NCBI RefSeq assembly: GCF_965216485.1
Contig: NZ_OZ244162.1
Coordinates: 1,674,001 to 1,738,000, forward strand
Source: Algiphilus sp965216485
Lineage (GTDB): Bacteria > Pseudomonadota > Gammaproteobacteria > Nevskiales > Nevskiaceae
Direction of reading: 5' to 3'
DNA length: 64,000 nt
A model generated the notes under the pieces. That model was not told where the DNA came from and did not search any database. It saw nothing but the letters and a program-made list of their open reading frames with translations. Shown in pieces: positions 8,605 through 17,001 of the stretch (position 1 is the first letter of the stretch; each line of letters opens with the position of its first letter). The position numbers and the translations under genes are program-made.

Positions 8605-10383
8605 ATGGATCCCGAGCTGATTTCCGATTTCCTCAACGAGGCCCAGGACCTGATCGATGCCGCCAATGGCGATATCACGGCGCTGGAGGCCAACCCAGAG
8701 GACAAGGACCTGCTTAATCGGATGTTTCGCGCCTTTCATACGGTGAAGGGTGGAGCAGGCTTCATCGGAATCCATGCCGTCGTGGACCTGTGCCACAAGG
8801 CCGAGGACCTGCTGTCGGAGGTCCGGTCGGGGGCGCTTGCTCTTGATGACGCGGGTATCGATGCCGTTGCCCGCGCGCTGATGCAGACCGAGCACATGCT
8901 CGGACAGCTGGCCCAGGGCGCCGATATCGACCCGGCCCCGGAAGAAATCATGCAGGCCCTGCATGCCGCGCGTTATCCAGACGGCAAGAGCAGTGGGGAT
9001 GAAATCAATGAAGATGATTTCGAAGCCCTGCTCGATCAGCTCTATGGCGAAGGCGGCGCGCCCGGTGTTTCCGTAGCCGCACCCGCAGCCGCCATAACGG
9101 CGCCGGAGACCGAAGCGGCACCGGCTCCGAAGACCCCCAGCCCGGCACCACGCGCCACGGAGCCCGCCAAAGCGGATAAGAGCGGTGGCGAAGCGGCACC
9201 CAAAAAAGGCAGTGCACCTGCCGAGGCACCGGTGCGCGTGGATGCCAAGCGGCTGGATCAGCTCATGGACCTGGTTGGCGAGCTGGTGCTGGTGCGCAAT
9301 CGACTCAAGGCGCAGCCGGAAGGCCTGGATGAGGTTGCCCGTCGCGCCGTAGCCGAGCTGGACCACGTCACCGGTGCGCTGCAGCGCAGCGTCATGGCGG
9401 TGCGTATGCAGCCGGTAGGTCGACTGTTCTCGCGCATCCCGAGACAGGTTCGCGAGTTGGCGCGCAGTCTCGGCAAGAAGGTGGAGGTAGAGCTGGAAGG
9501 CGAATCGGCCGAGCTGGACAAGCACATGCTGGATGCGCTGAGTGATCCACTGGTGCATCTGGTGCGCAACAGCCTGGACCACGGCATCGAGAATCCTGCC
9601 GAACGCCAGGCCGCCGGCAAGCCCGAAGCCGGCACCTTGACGGTGTCCGCGCGGCAGGCCGGCGACCATATCGAGATCGACCTGATCGACGACGGCAAGG
9701 GCATTGATCCCGAAGTCGTCAAGAAGGTGGCGGTGGCGCGTGGTGTGATCACCGCAGACGCCGCTGCCGCCATGGATACGGAGACGGCGCAGGGCTTGAT
9801 CTTTGCGGCCGGTTTTTCGACACGCGAGTCGGTGTCGGATGTGTCGGGCCGCGGTGTCGGCATGGATGTGGTCAACAGCCGCATCGTCGAGCTGGGCGGC
9901 AGCGTCTCCCTGCAATCGGAAGTCGGGCAGGGCACACGCATTCGCCTGCGCCTGCCGCTCACCCTGGCGGTGCTGCCGTCGCTGATGGTGCGGGTTGCCG
10001 ACCGGGTCTTCGCCTTACCGCTGGCCGAAGTGCGCGAATTGAGCTCACTCAATGTCGAGCAGGTCGAGCAGGTCGGGCACCGCTGGCAGCTTCCGCTGGA
10101 GAAGAATGTATTGCCGCTGCGCTTCATGCGCGGCTGGATGGCGGGTGACGAGAGCACGCATCCGGGCTTGATCGTGCAGACCTTTGTCGAGCAGCAGCCC
10201 TGGGGGCTGGTCGTGGACAGCGTCATCGGCCGTGAAGATATCGTGGTCCGTCCCCTTGCCAAGCATCTGCGTCACATCCCGGGCTATAGCGGGGCTACGG
10301 TGACCGGGCGCGGCGAGGTGGCGCTGGTGCTGGATCCGCAGAGCCTGATTCGCGCCGGCGCCTATCGCAGGGTTGCCGCGTGA
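8605..10383 (+). CDS. cheA: Chemotaxis histidine kinase CheA (flagellar cluster)
   Basis: Receptor-coupled kinase that phosphorylates CheY. 592 residues: N-terminal HPt domain with the phosphorylatable His45 in FRAFHTVKGGAG; an Ala/Pro/Lys-rich linker at about residues 150-210 where a P2 domain would be; P3 dimerisation helices starting at RLDQLMDLVGELVLVRN; HATPase domain with N box HLVRNSLDHGIE, G1 DDGKGID and G2 GRGVGMDVV; C-terminal CheW-like P5 domain. A recognisable P2 CheY-docking domain is missing; a short EDDFEALLDQLYG segment sits instead. The stop overlaps the start of the motC-like gene. Confidence 0.96.
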   Translation: MDPELISDFLNEAQDLIDAANGDITALEANPEDKDLLNRMFRAFHTVKGGAGFIGIHAVVDLCHKAEDLLSEVRSGALALDDAGIDAVARALMQTEHMLGQLAQGADIDPAPEEIMQALHAARYPDGKSSGDEINEDDFEALLDQLYGEGGAPGVSVAAPAAAITAPETEAAPAPKTPSPAPRATEPAKADKSGGEAAPKKGSAPAEAPVRVDAKRLDQLMDLVGELVLVRNRLKAQPEGLDEVARRAVAELDHVTGALQRSVMAVRMQPVGRLFSRIPRQVRELARSLGKKVEVELEGESAELDKHMLDALSDPLVHLVRNSLDHGIENPAERQAAGKPEAGTLTVSARQAGDHIEIDLIDDGKGIDPEVVKKVAVARGVITADAAAAMDTETAQGLIFAAGFSTRESVSDVSGRGVGMDVVNSRIVELGGSVSLQSEVGQGTRIRLRLPLTLAVLPSLMVRVADRVFALPLAEVRELSSLNVEQVEQVGHRWQLPLEKNVLPLRFMRGWMAGDESTHPGLIVQTFVEQQPWGLVVDSVIGREDIVVRPLAKHLRHIPGYSGATVTGRGEVALVLDPQSLIRAGAYRRVAA

Positions 10384-11123
10384 TGGACAAGATGACGCCA
10401 ATCGGGCTCCTCCTCGCCGCCATCGCGGTGGTGGGGGGCAGCGTGCTGAAGGGATCAGGGGTCATGGCGCTGTTGTCAGGTGCGGCCTTCGTCATCGTTC
10501 TTGTCGGCACCGTGGCGGCGATCTGCATCCATACGCCGCCAGCCACGCTCAAGCACGCGATGAAGATCTTCAAGTGGATCTTCCGTCCGCCAGCCCAGGA
10601 AGCCGAGGCCCTGATCAACGAACTGGTGGAATGGAGCAACCTGGCGCGCAAGCAGGGCCTGCTCGCGCTGGAACCAGCGGTGGAAGAGCAGAGCGATCCC
10701 TTCATCAAGAAGGGGCTGCAGCTGTTGGTGGATGGCTCCGAACCCGACGTCTTGCGCAGCACGCTGGAAGTCGAGATCGACGCCCGTGAGCACGGCGACA
10801 ACGCCGGCGCCAAGGTCTTCGAGGGTATGGGCATCTATGCCCCTACGCTCGGCATCATCGGGGCGGTGCTCGGCCTGATGGCGGTCATGCAGAACCTCGC
10901 CGACCCGAGCAAGCTTGGCAAGGGCATTGCGGCCGCCTTCGTAGCCACCATCTATGGCATCGGCGCGGCCAATCTCTTCTTCCTGCCGGTGGCGGCCAAG
11001 CTCAAGGCGGTCATCGCCGACCAGACGCGTACCCGCGAAATGTTCGTGGAAGGCCTCGTCGGCATCGCCCGCGGCGACAATCCGCGCAATATCGAAGCGC
11101 GTCTGCGCGGCTTTCTGCACTAG
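10383..11123 (+). CDS. motC: Flagellar stator protein MotC (MotA family)
   Basis: Proton-channel stator subunit that pairs with MotD. 246 residues with hydrophobic segments at about residues 6-22 and 26-47, a cytoplasmic domain, and two further helices at about 145-200 (IYAPTLGIIGAVLGLMAVM and IAAAFVATIYGIGAANLFF), the MotA/TolQ/ExbB pattern including the conserved PTLGIIGAVLGL stretch. ATG at 10383 overlaps the cheA stop. Placement after cheA and before a MotB-type gene matches the MotCD stator of Pseudomonas; a MotAB set is not in the window. Confidence 0.93.
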   Translation: MDKMTPIGLLLAAIAVVGGSVLKGSGVMALLSGAAFVIVLVGTVAAICIHTPPATLKHAMKIFKWIFRPPAQEAEALINELVEWSNLARKQGLLALEPAVEEQSDPFIKKGLQLLVDGSEPDVLRSTLEVEIDAREHGDNAGAKVFEGMGIYAPTLGIIGAVLGLMAVMQNLADPSKLGKGIAAAFVATIYGIGAANLFFLPVAAKLKAVIADQTRTREMFVEGLVGIARGDNPRNIEARLRGFLH

Positions 11124-11135
11124 GAGCAGACCGTC

Positions 11136-11969
11136 ATGGGCCGCAAAGCCAAGCACGAAGATCACATCAACCACGAAGCCTGGGCCATTCCCTATGGCGA
11201 TCTGGTGACCCTGCTGCTGGCCTTCTTCGTCGTGATGTATGCCGTGAGCTCGGTCAACGAGGGCAAGATGCGCGTGCTCTCCGACGCGATGATCGTGGCC
11301 TTTGGCGGTCCACCGCGCATGATAGAGCCCATCGAGATGGGCGATCTGGCACCACGGCGCGCGATGCGGGAACGCTCCATGGACTTGGTCTCGATCACGC
11401 GGCCGATTCCCCATCCCGCGGGCTTGCAGGCCGACATGCCGATGTCTCGGCTACCGCCGCAGCGCTCCACGGACAACGCCGCCAATCCGGACCTGGTGGA
11501 ACTCGGCGCCGATCTGGAGCGCAAGCTGGCGCACCTGGTCGAGGAAGGGGCTGTACGTGTGCACAACGGCCGCGACTGGCTGGAAGTGGAAATTCAGGCC
11601 GACATCCTTTTCACCAGCGGTTCGGCCGAGCTGACGCCACCGGCACAGAAGGTCATTGCGGAAATCAGCACGATCCTGGCGCAGTTCCTGTACCCGCTGC
11701 GCGTTGAAGGCCACACCGACAATCTGCCGATCAGCACGGCGCGCTTTCCGTCCAACTGGGAGCTCTCCGCTGCCCGTGCGGCCAGCGTGGTGCACATGCT
11801 GCGCGGTGGCGGCGTACAGCCGGAACGCATGACCGTGGCCGGTTTCGGTGAGTTCCGACCGCTGCAGAGCAATTCCACCATCGAGGGGCGCAATCGCAAT
11901 CGTCGCGTCACCATCGTCGTGCTCGCCGACGAGAATGTCGCGCCCCCCCAGCCGGGAGCCAGAGCATGA
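11136..11969 (+). CDS. motD: Flagellar stator protein MotD (MotB family, OmpA-like domain)
   Basis: Stator subunit anchored to peptidoglycan. 277 residues: basic N-terminus, single membrane helix (PYGDLVTLLLAFFVVMYAVS) with the channel aspartate in that segment, a periplasmic plug/linker, and an OmpA-like peptidoglycan-binding domain at about residues 150-265 (RVEGHTDNLPI, NWELSAARAASVV, GRNRNRRVTIVV). An AGGAG sequence lies before the ATG at 11136. Its stop overlaps the ATG of the parA-like gene. Confidence 0.94.
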   Translation: MGRKAKHEDHINHEAWAIPYGDLVTLLLAFFVVMYAVSSVNEGKMRVLSDAMIVAFGGPPRMIEPIEMGDLAPRRAMRERSMDLVSITRPIPHPAGLQADMPMSRLPPQRSTDNAANPDLVELGADLERKLAHLVEEGAVRVHNGRDWLEVEIQADILFTSGSAELTPPAQKVIAEISTILAQFLYPLRVEGHTDNLPISTARFPSNWELSAARAASVVHMLRGGGVQPERMTVAGFGEFRPLQSNSTIEGRNRNRRVTIVVLADENVAPPQPGARA

Positions 11970-12727
11970 GTGTATGGGCCGTCGCCAATCAGAAGGGCGG
12001 AGTGGGCAAGACCACCACCGCCGTCGCCCTTGCCGGCATCGCTTCGGAGCTGCGCGAGCCCTGTCTGTTGATCGATCTTGATCCTCATGCCTCCGCAACC
12101 AGCTATCTGCGTGCGCGCGATGGCAGCGGTGCCGAACAGTTGCTGACTACGGGCAAGTCCGAGCCCTGCGCGACCACCGTCGACGGCATCATGATGCTTG
12201 GCGCCAACGCCCGCCTCGCCACCCTGGAACGCCAGCAGGGCGGTTCGGCAGGCATGGGTCGCCGGCTGGGCCAGGCGCTGCAGCCGCTGCGCGAGCGCTT
12301 CCCACGCATCATCATCGATACGCCGCCGATGCTCGGCGGCTTGCTCATCAATGCGCTGGCGGCCGCCGACGCCATTGTCGTGCCGGTACAAACCGATCCA
12401 CTCGCGCTCAACGGGCTGGAAGGCTTGCTGCGTACGGTGGAAATGATGCGCAACGCCGGTGCCTCCGTGCCCGAGCCCATTCTGCTGCCCACCATCATGG
12501 ACCGTCGGGTACGCATCGCGCACGAGACCCTGGCGGAGATCCGCGAACGCTGGGGTGACAAGGTCTTCGCCGGCGGCGTGGTGCCGATGGATACCCGCAT
12601 TCGCGAAGCGGCACGTGACGGCAAGCCGGTGACGCTCTGCGCGCCCTACCGCCACGCATCCTCAACCTATGAAGCCCTCTACACCCATCTGGTCGGCGAT
12701 GCGGCTTCCTCCGAAAAGGCAGCCTGA
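11966..12727 (+). CDS. ParA-family ATPase associated with chemotaxis/flagella
   Basis: ParA/MinD-type ATPase, probably the ParC-type protein that positions chemotaxis arrays at the pole in Vibrio and Pseudomonas. 253 residues with deviant Walker A NQKGGVGKTTTAVALA (about residues 7-22), A' LIDLDPHASATSYL and Walker B region RIIIDTPPMLGG. Genomic position between motD and a CheW-domain protein is that of known array-segregation ParA proteins; it is distinct from fleN, which is also in this operon. The array-positioning role is inferred from context. Confidence 0.88.
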   Translation: MSVWAVANQKGGVGKTTTAVALAGIASELREPCLLIDLDPHASATSYLRARDGSGAEQLLTTGKSEPCATTVDGIMMLGANARLATLERQQGGSAGMGRRLGQALQPLRERFPRIIIDTPPMLGGLLINALAAADAIVVPVQTDPLALNGLEGLLRTVEMMRNAGASVPEPILLPTIMDRRVRIAHETLAEIRERWGDKVFAGGVVPMDTRIREAARDGKPVTLCAPYRHASSTYEALYTHLVGDAASSEKAA

Positions 12728-12728
12728 C

Positions 12729-13502
12729 ATGGTGGAAAACAACGACCTACAAGGGTTCTTCGACAGCATGCTGGCGCCGGATGACGCAGCGCCTTCGCCC
12801 CATGACCAGGTAGCAATGCCCAGCCCGATCGGCAATGGCACGACCGAGGCCACCATTGCGGACGAAGCCGTTGCCGCCGCGGAGCGCGCGCCTGCGGCGG
12901 TCATCAGTGCAGCCGCACAGCCCGCTGCCGCGACCGTCGCCACCGCCGTGCCACCACGGCCATCCAGCCCGACAAGACCCGCTGCATCGGCCGGGCTGGG
13001 CGGACAACGCAGCGAGCCGCCCAGGGGGATTCCGGTACAGGTGCCAGCGCCGATGCCGGAGGAGCCAAACCCGAGTGCCGAGCCCCCACGGGAGTGGGTG
13101 GTCTTCAATCTCGGGTCGCAGACCTATGCCTTGGATGTGAATCTGGTGCGCGAGATCGTACGCCCGCCGCAGATGGAACCGATGCCGCACGCACCGGACA
13201 CTTTGGTGGGCATGGCCAATCTTCGCGGCATCGTCGTGCCGGTCTTCGATATTGCCAAGCTGCTCGGCTGGCAGCCGGAGGCCCGCGACGGGCTGGCGCG
13301 CGTCATCGTCATTGAGCACGACGACGATCTGCTGGGTCTGATGGTCGACGCGGTCCAGGAAATCCTGCGCTTCGATGGCGCCAAGGTGGAGCCGCCGCCT
13401 TCGGTGGGCGCAATCACCCAGCACGTGGTGGCACTGCTGCGGCGTCCCAACAGCCTGGTGCAGTTGCTCGACCCCAGCACCCTTTTCGCGCAGAACGCCT
13501 AG
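12729..13502 (+). CDS. CheW-domain protein with long disordered N-terminus (ParP-like)
   Basis: Likely partner of the preceding ParA-like ATPase that links it to the chemotaxis array. 257 residues: about 115 N-terminal residues are Ala/Pro-rich and predicted disordered, followed by a CheW-like beta-barrel (WVVFNLGSQTYALDVNLV, MANLRGIVVPVFDIAKLLG, VIEHDDDLLGLMVDAVQEI). Start ATG 12729 follows the parA stop by one base. In Vibrio ParP and Pseudomonas PA1463 the same architecture occurs at the same locus. It could also simply act as a second coupling protein, since no ordinary cheW follows here. Confidence 0.85.
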   Translation: MVENNDLQGFFDSMLAPDDAAPSPHDQVAMPSPIGNGTTEATIADEAVAAAERAPAAVISAAAQPAAATVATAVPPRPSSPTRPAASAGLGGQRSEPPRGIPVQVPAPMPEEPNPSAEPPREWVVFNLGSQTYALDVNLVREIVRPPQMEPMPHAPDTLVGMANLRGIVVPVFDIAKLLGWQPEARDGLARVIVIEHDDDLLGLMVDAVQEILRFDGAKVEPPPSVGAITQHVVALLRRPNSLVQLLDPSTLFAQNA

Positions 13503-13734
13503 GCACCTCGATAGCGCTGTCGATGCATCGACAGTGACTGTCGACACGCTGACGCCGGCACGGGCGCCAGCGGCCTCTACAGGAGGCAAACACCGCCCCA
13601 GTGGCGAGCGACTCAACCCGAATAACCACTCATGCCGACCGCGCCGCCGCCGGTCGGCTTGAACGCTCATCCCATGCGCGATTGGCCGTTAATTGCTGCG
13701 TAGACCGCAATGACATCCAACAAGGAGTTGAGGC
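13503..13734. promoter_or_regulatory. Intergenic region between two chemotaxis operons, with palindromes
   Basis: This 232-base gap is the main break in an otherwise tightly packed 24-kb run. It contains a perfect 18-bp palindrome CTGTCGATGCATCGACAG (13517-13534) and a second palindrome TGTCGACA (13539-13546), which together look like an operator or transcription-boundary element. A promoter for the second operon is expected here, but no convincing sigma-70, sigma-54 or sigma-28 box was found. Confidence 0.35.
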
Positions 13735-14046
13735 ATGCCAGTCGAGTCGGACGTCACATCGGCCTCCATCACGCTACCTGCCGACCTGCATATGGGCGGC
13801 ATTGAAAGTCTTCGTCAGACCTTGGTCGCCCATGTCGAGCAGGACGCCCCGCTGGCCGTCGATGGCGCTGCTGTCGACCGCGTGAGTACGGCCGGTATCC
13901 AGCTGCTCGTTGCCTTCTTCCGCGATCGCATGCTTGCGCAGCGGTCCACGCAGTGGACGCAGGTCTCGGACCCTCTGCGCGATGCCGTCCATTGGCTGGG
14001 TCTTGCTGAACATCTCGCGCTTTCCTCCCACCCACAGACCTCATAG
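13735..14046 (+). CDS. STAS-domain protein at head of second chemotaxis operon
   Basis: 103-residue single STAS domain of the anti-anti-sigma/MlaB type. The core pattern is seen: a beta strand ASITLPADLHMGGI, then VDGAAVDRVSTAGIQLLVAFF, in which the Ser-Thr pair sits at the site phosphorylated in SpoIIAA-type proteins, and a C-terminal amphipathic helix. Several STAS proteins are encoded at the head of che operons; their role there is not well established, so a signalling adaptor function is inferred. An AAGGAG ribosome binding site precedes the ATG at 13735. Confidence 0.8.
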   Translation: MPVESDVTSASITLPADLHMGGIESLRQTLVAHVEQDAPLAVDGAAVDRVSTAGIQLLVAFFRDRMLAQRSTQWTQVSDPLRDAVHWLGLAEHLALSSHPQTS

Positions 14047-14055
14047 AGCTGATTC

Positions 14056-14418
14056 ATGCCACACATCCTGACTGTCGACGACTCCGCCTCCATGCGACAG
14101 ATGGTCGCTTTCACGCTGCGCGATGCCGGCTACGAGGTCTCCGAGGCCGAAGACGGCACCGAAGCCCTGTCGATCGCGGAGAACGAGAAATTCGATCTCG
14201 TGCTTGCGGACGTGAACATGCCGAAGATGGATGGCATTTCACTGATCCGGAAGCTGCGCGAGCTTTCCGATTATCAGTACACCCCGCTGCTCATGCTCAC
14301 CACCGAGTCCTCGATGGAACGCAAGACCGAGGGCAAGGAAGCAGGGGCGACGGGGTGGATCGTCAAGCCCTTCGAGCCCGATAACCTCGTGGCGACCATT
14401 CGCCGCGTGCTCGGTTAA
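14056..14418 (+). CDS. cheY: Second CheY-type response regulator
   Basis: 120-residue receiver domain starting MPHILTVDDSASMRQMV. The acidic pocket VDD, phospho-acceptor Asp52 in VLADVNMPKMDG, Thr in MLTTESS and Lys in IVKPFEPDNL are all intact. It is closer to the CheY proteins that accompany cluster-specific CheA kinases than to the cheY at 7595, and lies between the STAS gene and the second cheA. Whether it acts on the flagellar motor or on another output cannot be read from sequence. Confidence 0.94.
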   Translation: MPHILTVDDSASMRQMVAFTLRDAGYEVSEAEDGTEALSIAENEKFDLVLADVNMPKMDGISLIRKLRELSDYQYTPLLMLTTESSMERKTEGKEAGATGWIVKPFEPDNLVATIRRVLG

Positions 14419-14429
14419 GAGGCGCCGCC

Positions 14430-16445
14430 GTGGGGATCGACGTCTCGCGCTTTCGGGAAGCCTTCTTCGACGAATCCGAGGAAGGTCTCGCCACGCTTGA
14501 AGCCGGCCTGCTCGCACTGGAAAACGGCCAGGCGGATGACGACACACTGCATGCCGTCTTTCGTGCGGCGCATTCCATCAAGGGCGGTGCGGCGACCTTC
14601 GGCTTTCCCGATATCGCCGAAGTGACGCACCATCTGGAGTCGCTGCTCGATCAGGCACGCTCTGGCCAACGCACGCTTGGCAGCACGGAAATCAATGCCT
14701 TGTTGTCCGCGGCAGACTGCGTGCGCCAGCAGATCGAGGCAGCGCGCGCGGGGGAGGCGGTGGACGCGGCCACCCTCAAGCCCATTCTTGCGGCCTTGGA
14801 GGAATTGCACGACGCCTCGCCATCGAAGGCCGGACAAACCGCGAAATCGGATCCGTCGATGGCGAGCGCGCAGGCCGATTACCCGGCCGATCACGCCGGC
14901 TGGCATATTCATTTCGTGCCCGAGCCGCACCTGCTGAAAACGGGGAATGACCCGATCGGCATCCTGCGCGAGTTGCACCATCTCGGCGACTGTCGCGCGC
15001 AATGCGACATCACGGCCCTGCCGTCCTTGCAGGAACTCAATGCCGAAGCCCTGCTGCTGGCCTGGGATATCACTCTCGGCGGCGGCATCAGCGAAGCGCA
15101 GATTCGCGAAATCTTCGAGTGGGTCGAGGACGATTGCACACTGAGCGTGGAAGCCACCGTCGCCTCTGGCGCGAGCACTGCGGAGTCGGAATCAAACGCT
15201 CCGCAGAAGCCGGATACCAAGCGGGCGGCAACCGCTGCGGCACGCAAGGCAGCGCCTGCGCAGGCATCTGAGCAGGCGTCGATCCGCGTGCCGGTCGACA
15301 AGGTCGACGCCCTGATCAATCTGGTCGGCGAACTGGTCATCACCCAGGCGGCCATCGCGCAGGATTCGAGTGGACTGGACCCGGTGGCCAATGAGCGACT
15401 GCTCAACGGCCTGTCCGAACTGGAACGCAATACCCGGCATCTGCAGGAAGCCGTGATGTCGGTCCGCATGATGCCGGTCGGCATGGTCTTCAGCCGCTTC
15501 CCGCGCATGGTGCGCGACCTGGCGAGCAAGCTGGGCAAGCAGGTGCGGCTGCAGATGACCGGCGAGGCAACCGAGCTGGACAAGAGCCTGATCGAGCGCC
15601 TGTCCGATCCGCTCACGCACCTGGTGCGCAATGCCGTGGACCACGGTATCGAGACGCCCGAGAAGCGCGCCGCCGCCGGCAAGTCGCCGGAGGGCACGCT
15701 GTCTCTTGCCGCCCGGCATGAGTCGGGTCAGGTGCTGATCGAGATCAGCGATGACGGCGGCGGCCTCAACCGTGAACGCATTCTGGAAAAGGCCCGCGCC
15801 AACGGCATCATCCAGGAAGACCCTGCCAGCGATGAGGAAATCTGGCAGTTGATCTTCGAGCCTGGGTTCTCCACCGCGGAGAACGTCACCGATGTCTCCG
15901 GGCGAGGGGTGGGCATGGATGTGGTGCGGCGCAATATTGCCGCCTTGTCCGGACGCATGGACATCAGCTCCACGCCTGGTGCCGGCACCCGCCTCACCAT
16001 CCGGCTGCCGCTGACGCTGGCCATTGTCGATGGCATGCAGATCGCTGTGGGGGACCAGGTACTGGTGCTGCCACTGGGCGAGGTCATCGAGTCGATGCAG
16101 CCGCGCCCCTGCGATATCGAAGGGGTGGCGGGCCATCCGCGTCTGCTGCGCATGCGCGGGGAGTTTGTCCCGATCGTACCCATGCGCGCCCGGCTCGGCA
16201 CGCCAGGAGAGGCGCCGCCGCTGACCGAATCCATTGCCATTCTGGTCGAGGCCGAGGGACGTCGGATTGCGCTCATCGTCGACGAACTCATCGGCCAGCA
16301 ACAGGCCGTCGTGAAAAGCCTGAGTACCAATTTCCGACGGGTCGACGGCATCGCGGGCGCGACCATTCTCGGCGACGGCCGGGTGGCGCTGATCCTCGAT
16401 GTGGGCGACATCGTCCGCGGCCTGCGTCAACCGCAGGCTGCCTAG
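14430..16445 (+). CDS. cheA: Second chemotaxis histidine kinase CheA
   Basis: 671-residue CheA with full domain set: HPt with His48 in FRAAHSIKGGAATFG; a P2-like response-regulator docking domain at about residues 155-250, beginning WHIHFVPEPHLLKTG; P3 (VDKVDALINLVGELVITQ); HATPase with N box HLVRNAVDHGIE, DDGGGLN and GRGVGMDVVRRN; C-terminal P5 CheW-like domain (GMQIAVGDQVLVLPLGE). The start is GTG at 14430 with AAGAGG about 7 bases upstream. Unlike the first CheA it retains P2, so the two kinases belong to different chemotaxis classes. Confidence 0.95.
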   Translation: MGIDVSRFREAFFDESEEGLATLEAGLLALENGQADDDTLHAVFRAAHSIKGGAATFGFPDIAEVTHHLESLLDQARSGQRTLGSTEINALLSAADCVRQQIEAARAGEAVDAATLKPILAALEELHDASPSKAGQTAKSDPSMASAQADYPADHAGWHIHFVPEPHLLKTGNDPIGILRELHHLGDCRAQCDITALPSLQELNAEALLLAWDITLGGGISEAQIREIFEWVEDDCTLSVEATVASGASTAESESNAPQKPDTKRAATAAARKAAPAQASEQASIRVPVDKVDALINLVGELVITQAAIAQDSSGLDPVANERLLNGLSELERNTRHLQEAVMSVRMMPVGMVFSRFPRMVRDLASKLGKQVRLQMTGEATELDKSLIERLSDPLTHLVRNAVDHGIETPEKRAAAGKSPEGTLSLAARHESGQVLIEISDDGGGLNRERILEKARANGIIQEDPASDEEIWQLIFEPGFSTAENVTDVSGRGVGMDVVRRNIAALSGRMDISSTPGAGTRLTIRLPLTLAIVDGMQIAVGDQVLVLPLGEVIESMQPRPCDIEGVAGHPRLLRMRGEFVPIVPMRARLGTPGEAPPLTESIAILVEAEGRRIALIVDELIGQQQAVVKSLSTNFRRVDGIAGATILGDGRVALILDVGDIVRGLRQPQAA

Positions 16446-16467
16446 CCGCTTCCATCACGGAGTATCC

Positions 16468-16977
16468 ATGCAAGCACAAGCCATTGCCGAACGCGCCACC
16501 GAGGAGAGCCACGTCAAAAGCGGGGCTTCGCGCGAATTCCTGACCTTTGTGCTGGGCGACGAGGAGTATGGCGTCGACATTCTCAAGGTGAAGGAGATCC
16601 GCGGTTACGACACCGTGACTCGCATCCCCGACGCGCCCTCCTTCATCAAGGGCGTCATCAACCTGCGCGGCACGATCGTGCCGGTGATCGATCTGCGCCT
16701 GAAGTTCAAGCTGGACAAGGCGGAATACGACGAATTCACCGTCATGATCGTGCTCAATCTCTCGGATCGCGTGGTGGGCGCTGTGGTGGACCGCGTCTCG
16801 GATGTCATCGCCCTCCAGCCCGACCAGATCTTCGATCCGCCCGAGTTCGGGCACACGGTGGATATCGCCTTCATCACCGGCCTGGGGTCGGTCGACGAAC
16901 GCATGCTGATCCTGCTGGATATCGAAGGCCTGATGAGCAGCCGCGAAATGCAGCTGGTGCAGCGGCTGACCCAGTAA
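16468..16977 (+). CDS. cheW: Chemotaxis coupling protein CheW
   Basis: 169-residue adaptor that joins receptors to CheA. The CheW fold covers almost the whole protein: EFLTFVLGDEEYGVDILKV, RIPDAPSFIKGVINLRGTI, PVIDLRLKF and ERMLILLDIEGL are all family-typical. Start ATG 16468 is chosen because an ACGGAG sequence lies upstream and the longer alternative would overlap cheA2. This is the only stand-alone cheW in the window, so it may also serve the first CheA. Confidence 0.95.
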   Translation: MQAQAIAERATEESHVKSGASREFLTFVLGDEEYGVDILKVKEIRGYDTVTRIPDAPSFIKGVINLRGTIVPVIDLRLKFKLDKAEYDEFTVMIVLNLSDRVVGAVVDRVSDVIALQPDQIFDPPEFGHTVDIAFITGLGSVDERMLILLDIEGLMSSREMQLVQRLTQ

Positions 16978-17001
16978 CGCACACCAAGGACAACGCCCGT
17001 C

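Noticed and set aside
7906..9915. 669-codon minus-strand frame across cheZ and cheA
   Set aside because: It is antisense to secure cheZ and cheA genes; high-GC third positions commonly leave such frames open, and its composition is His/Gln/Arg-rich.
13613..13639. Sigma-28-like TCAA and GCCGAC boxes
   Set aside because: Spacing is 17 rather than about 15 bases and both boxes are imperfect.
13683..13696. Sigma-54-like sequence TGGCCGTTAATTGC
   Set aside because: The GG and GC elements are separated by 9 rather than 10 bases, which would disrupt recognition.
15192..16430. 412-codon minus-strand frame opposite the second cheA
   Set aside because: Antisense to conserved kinase and P5 domains, with no recognised motif.
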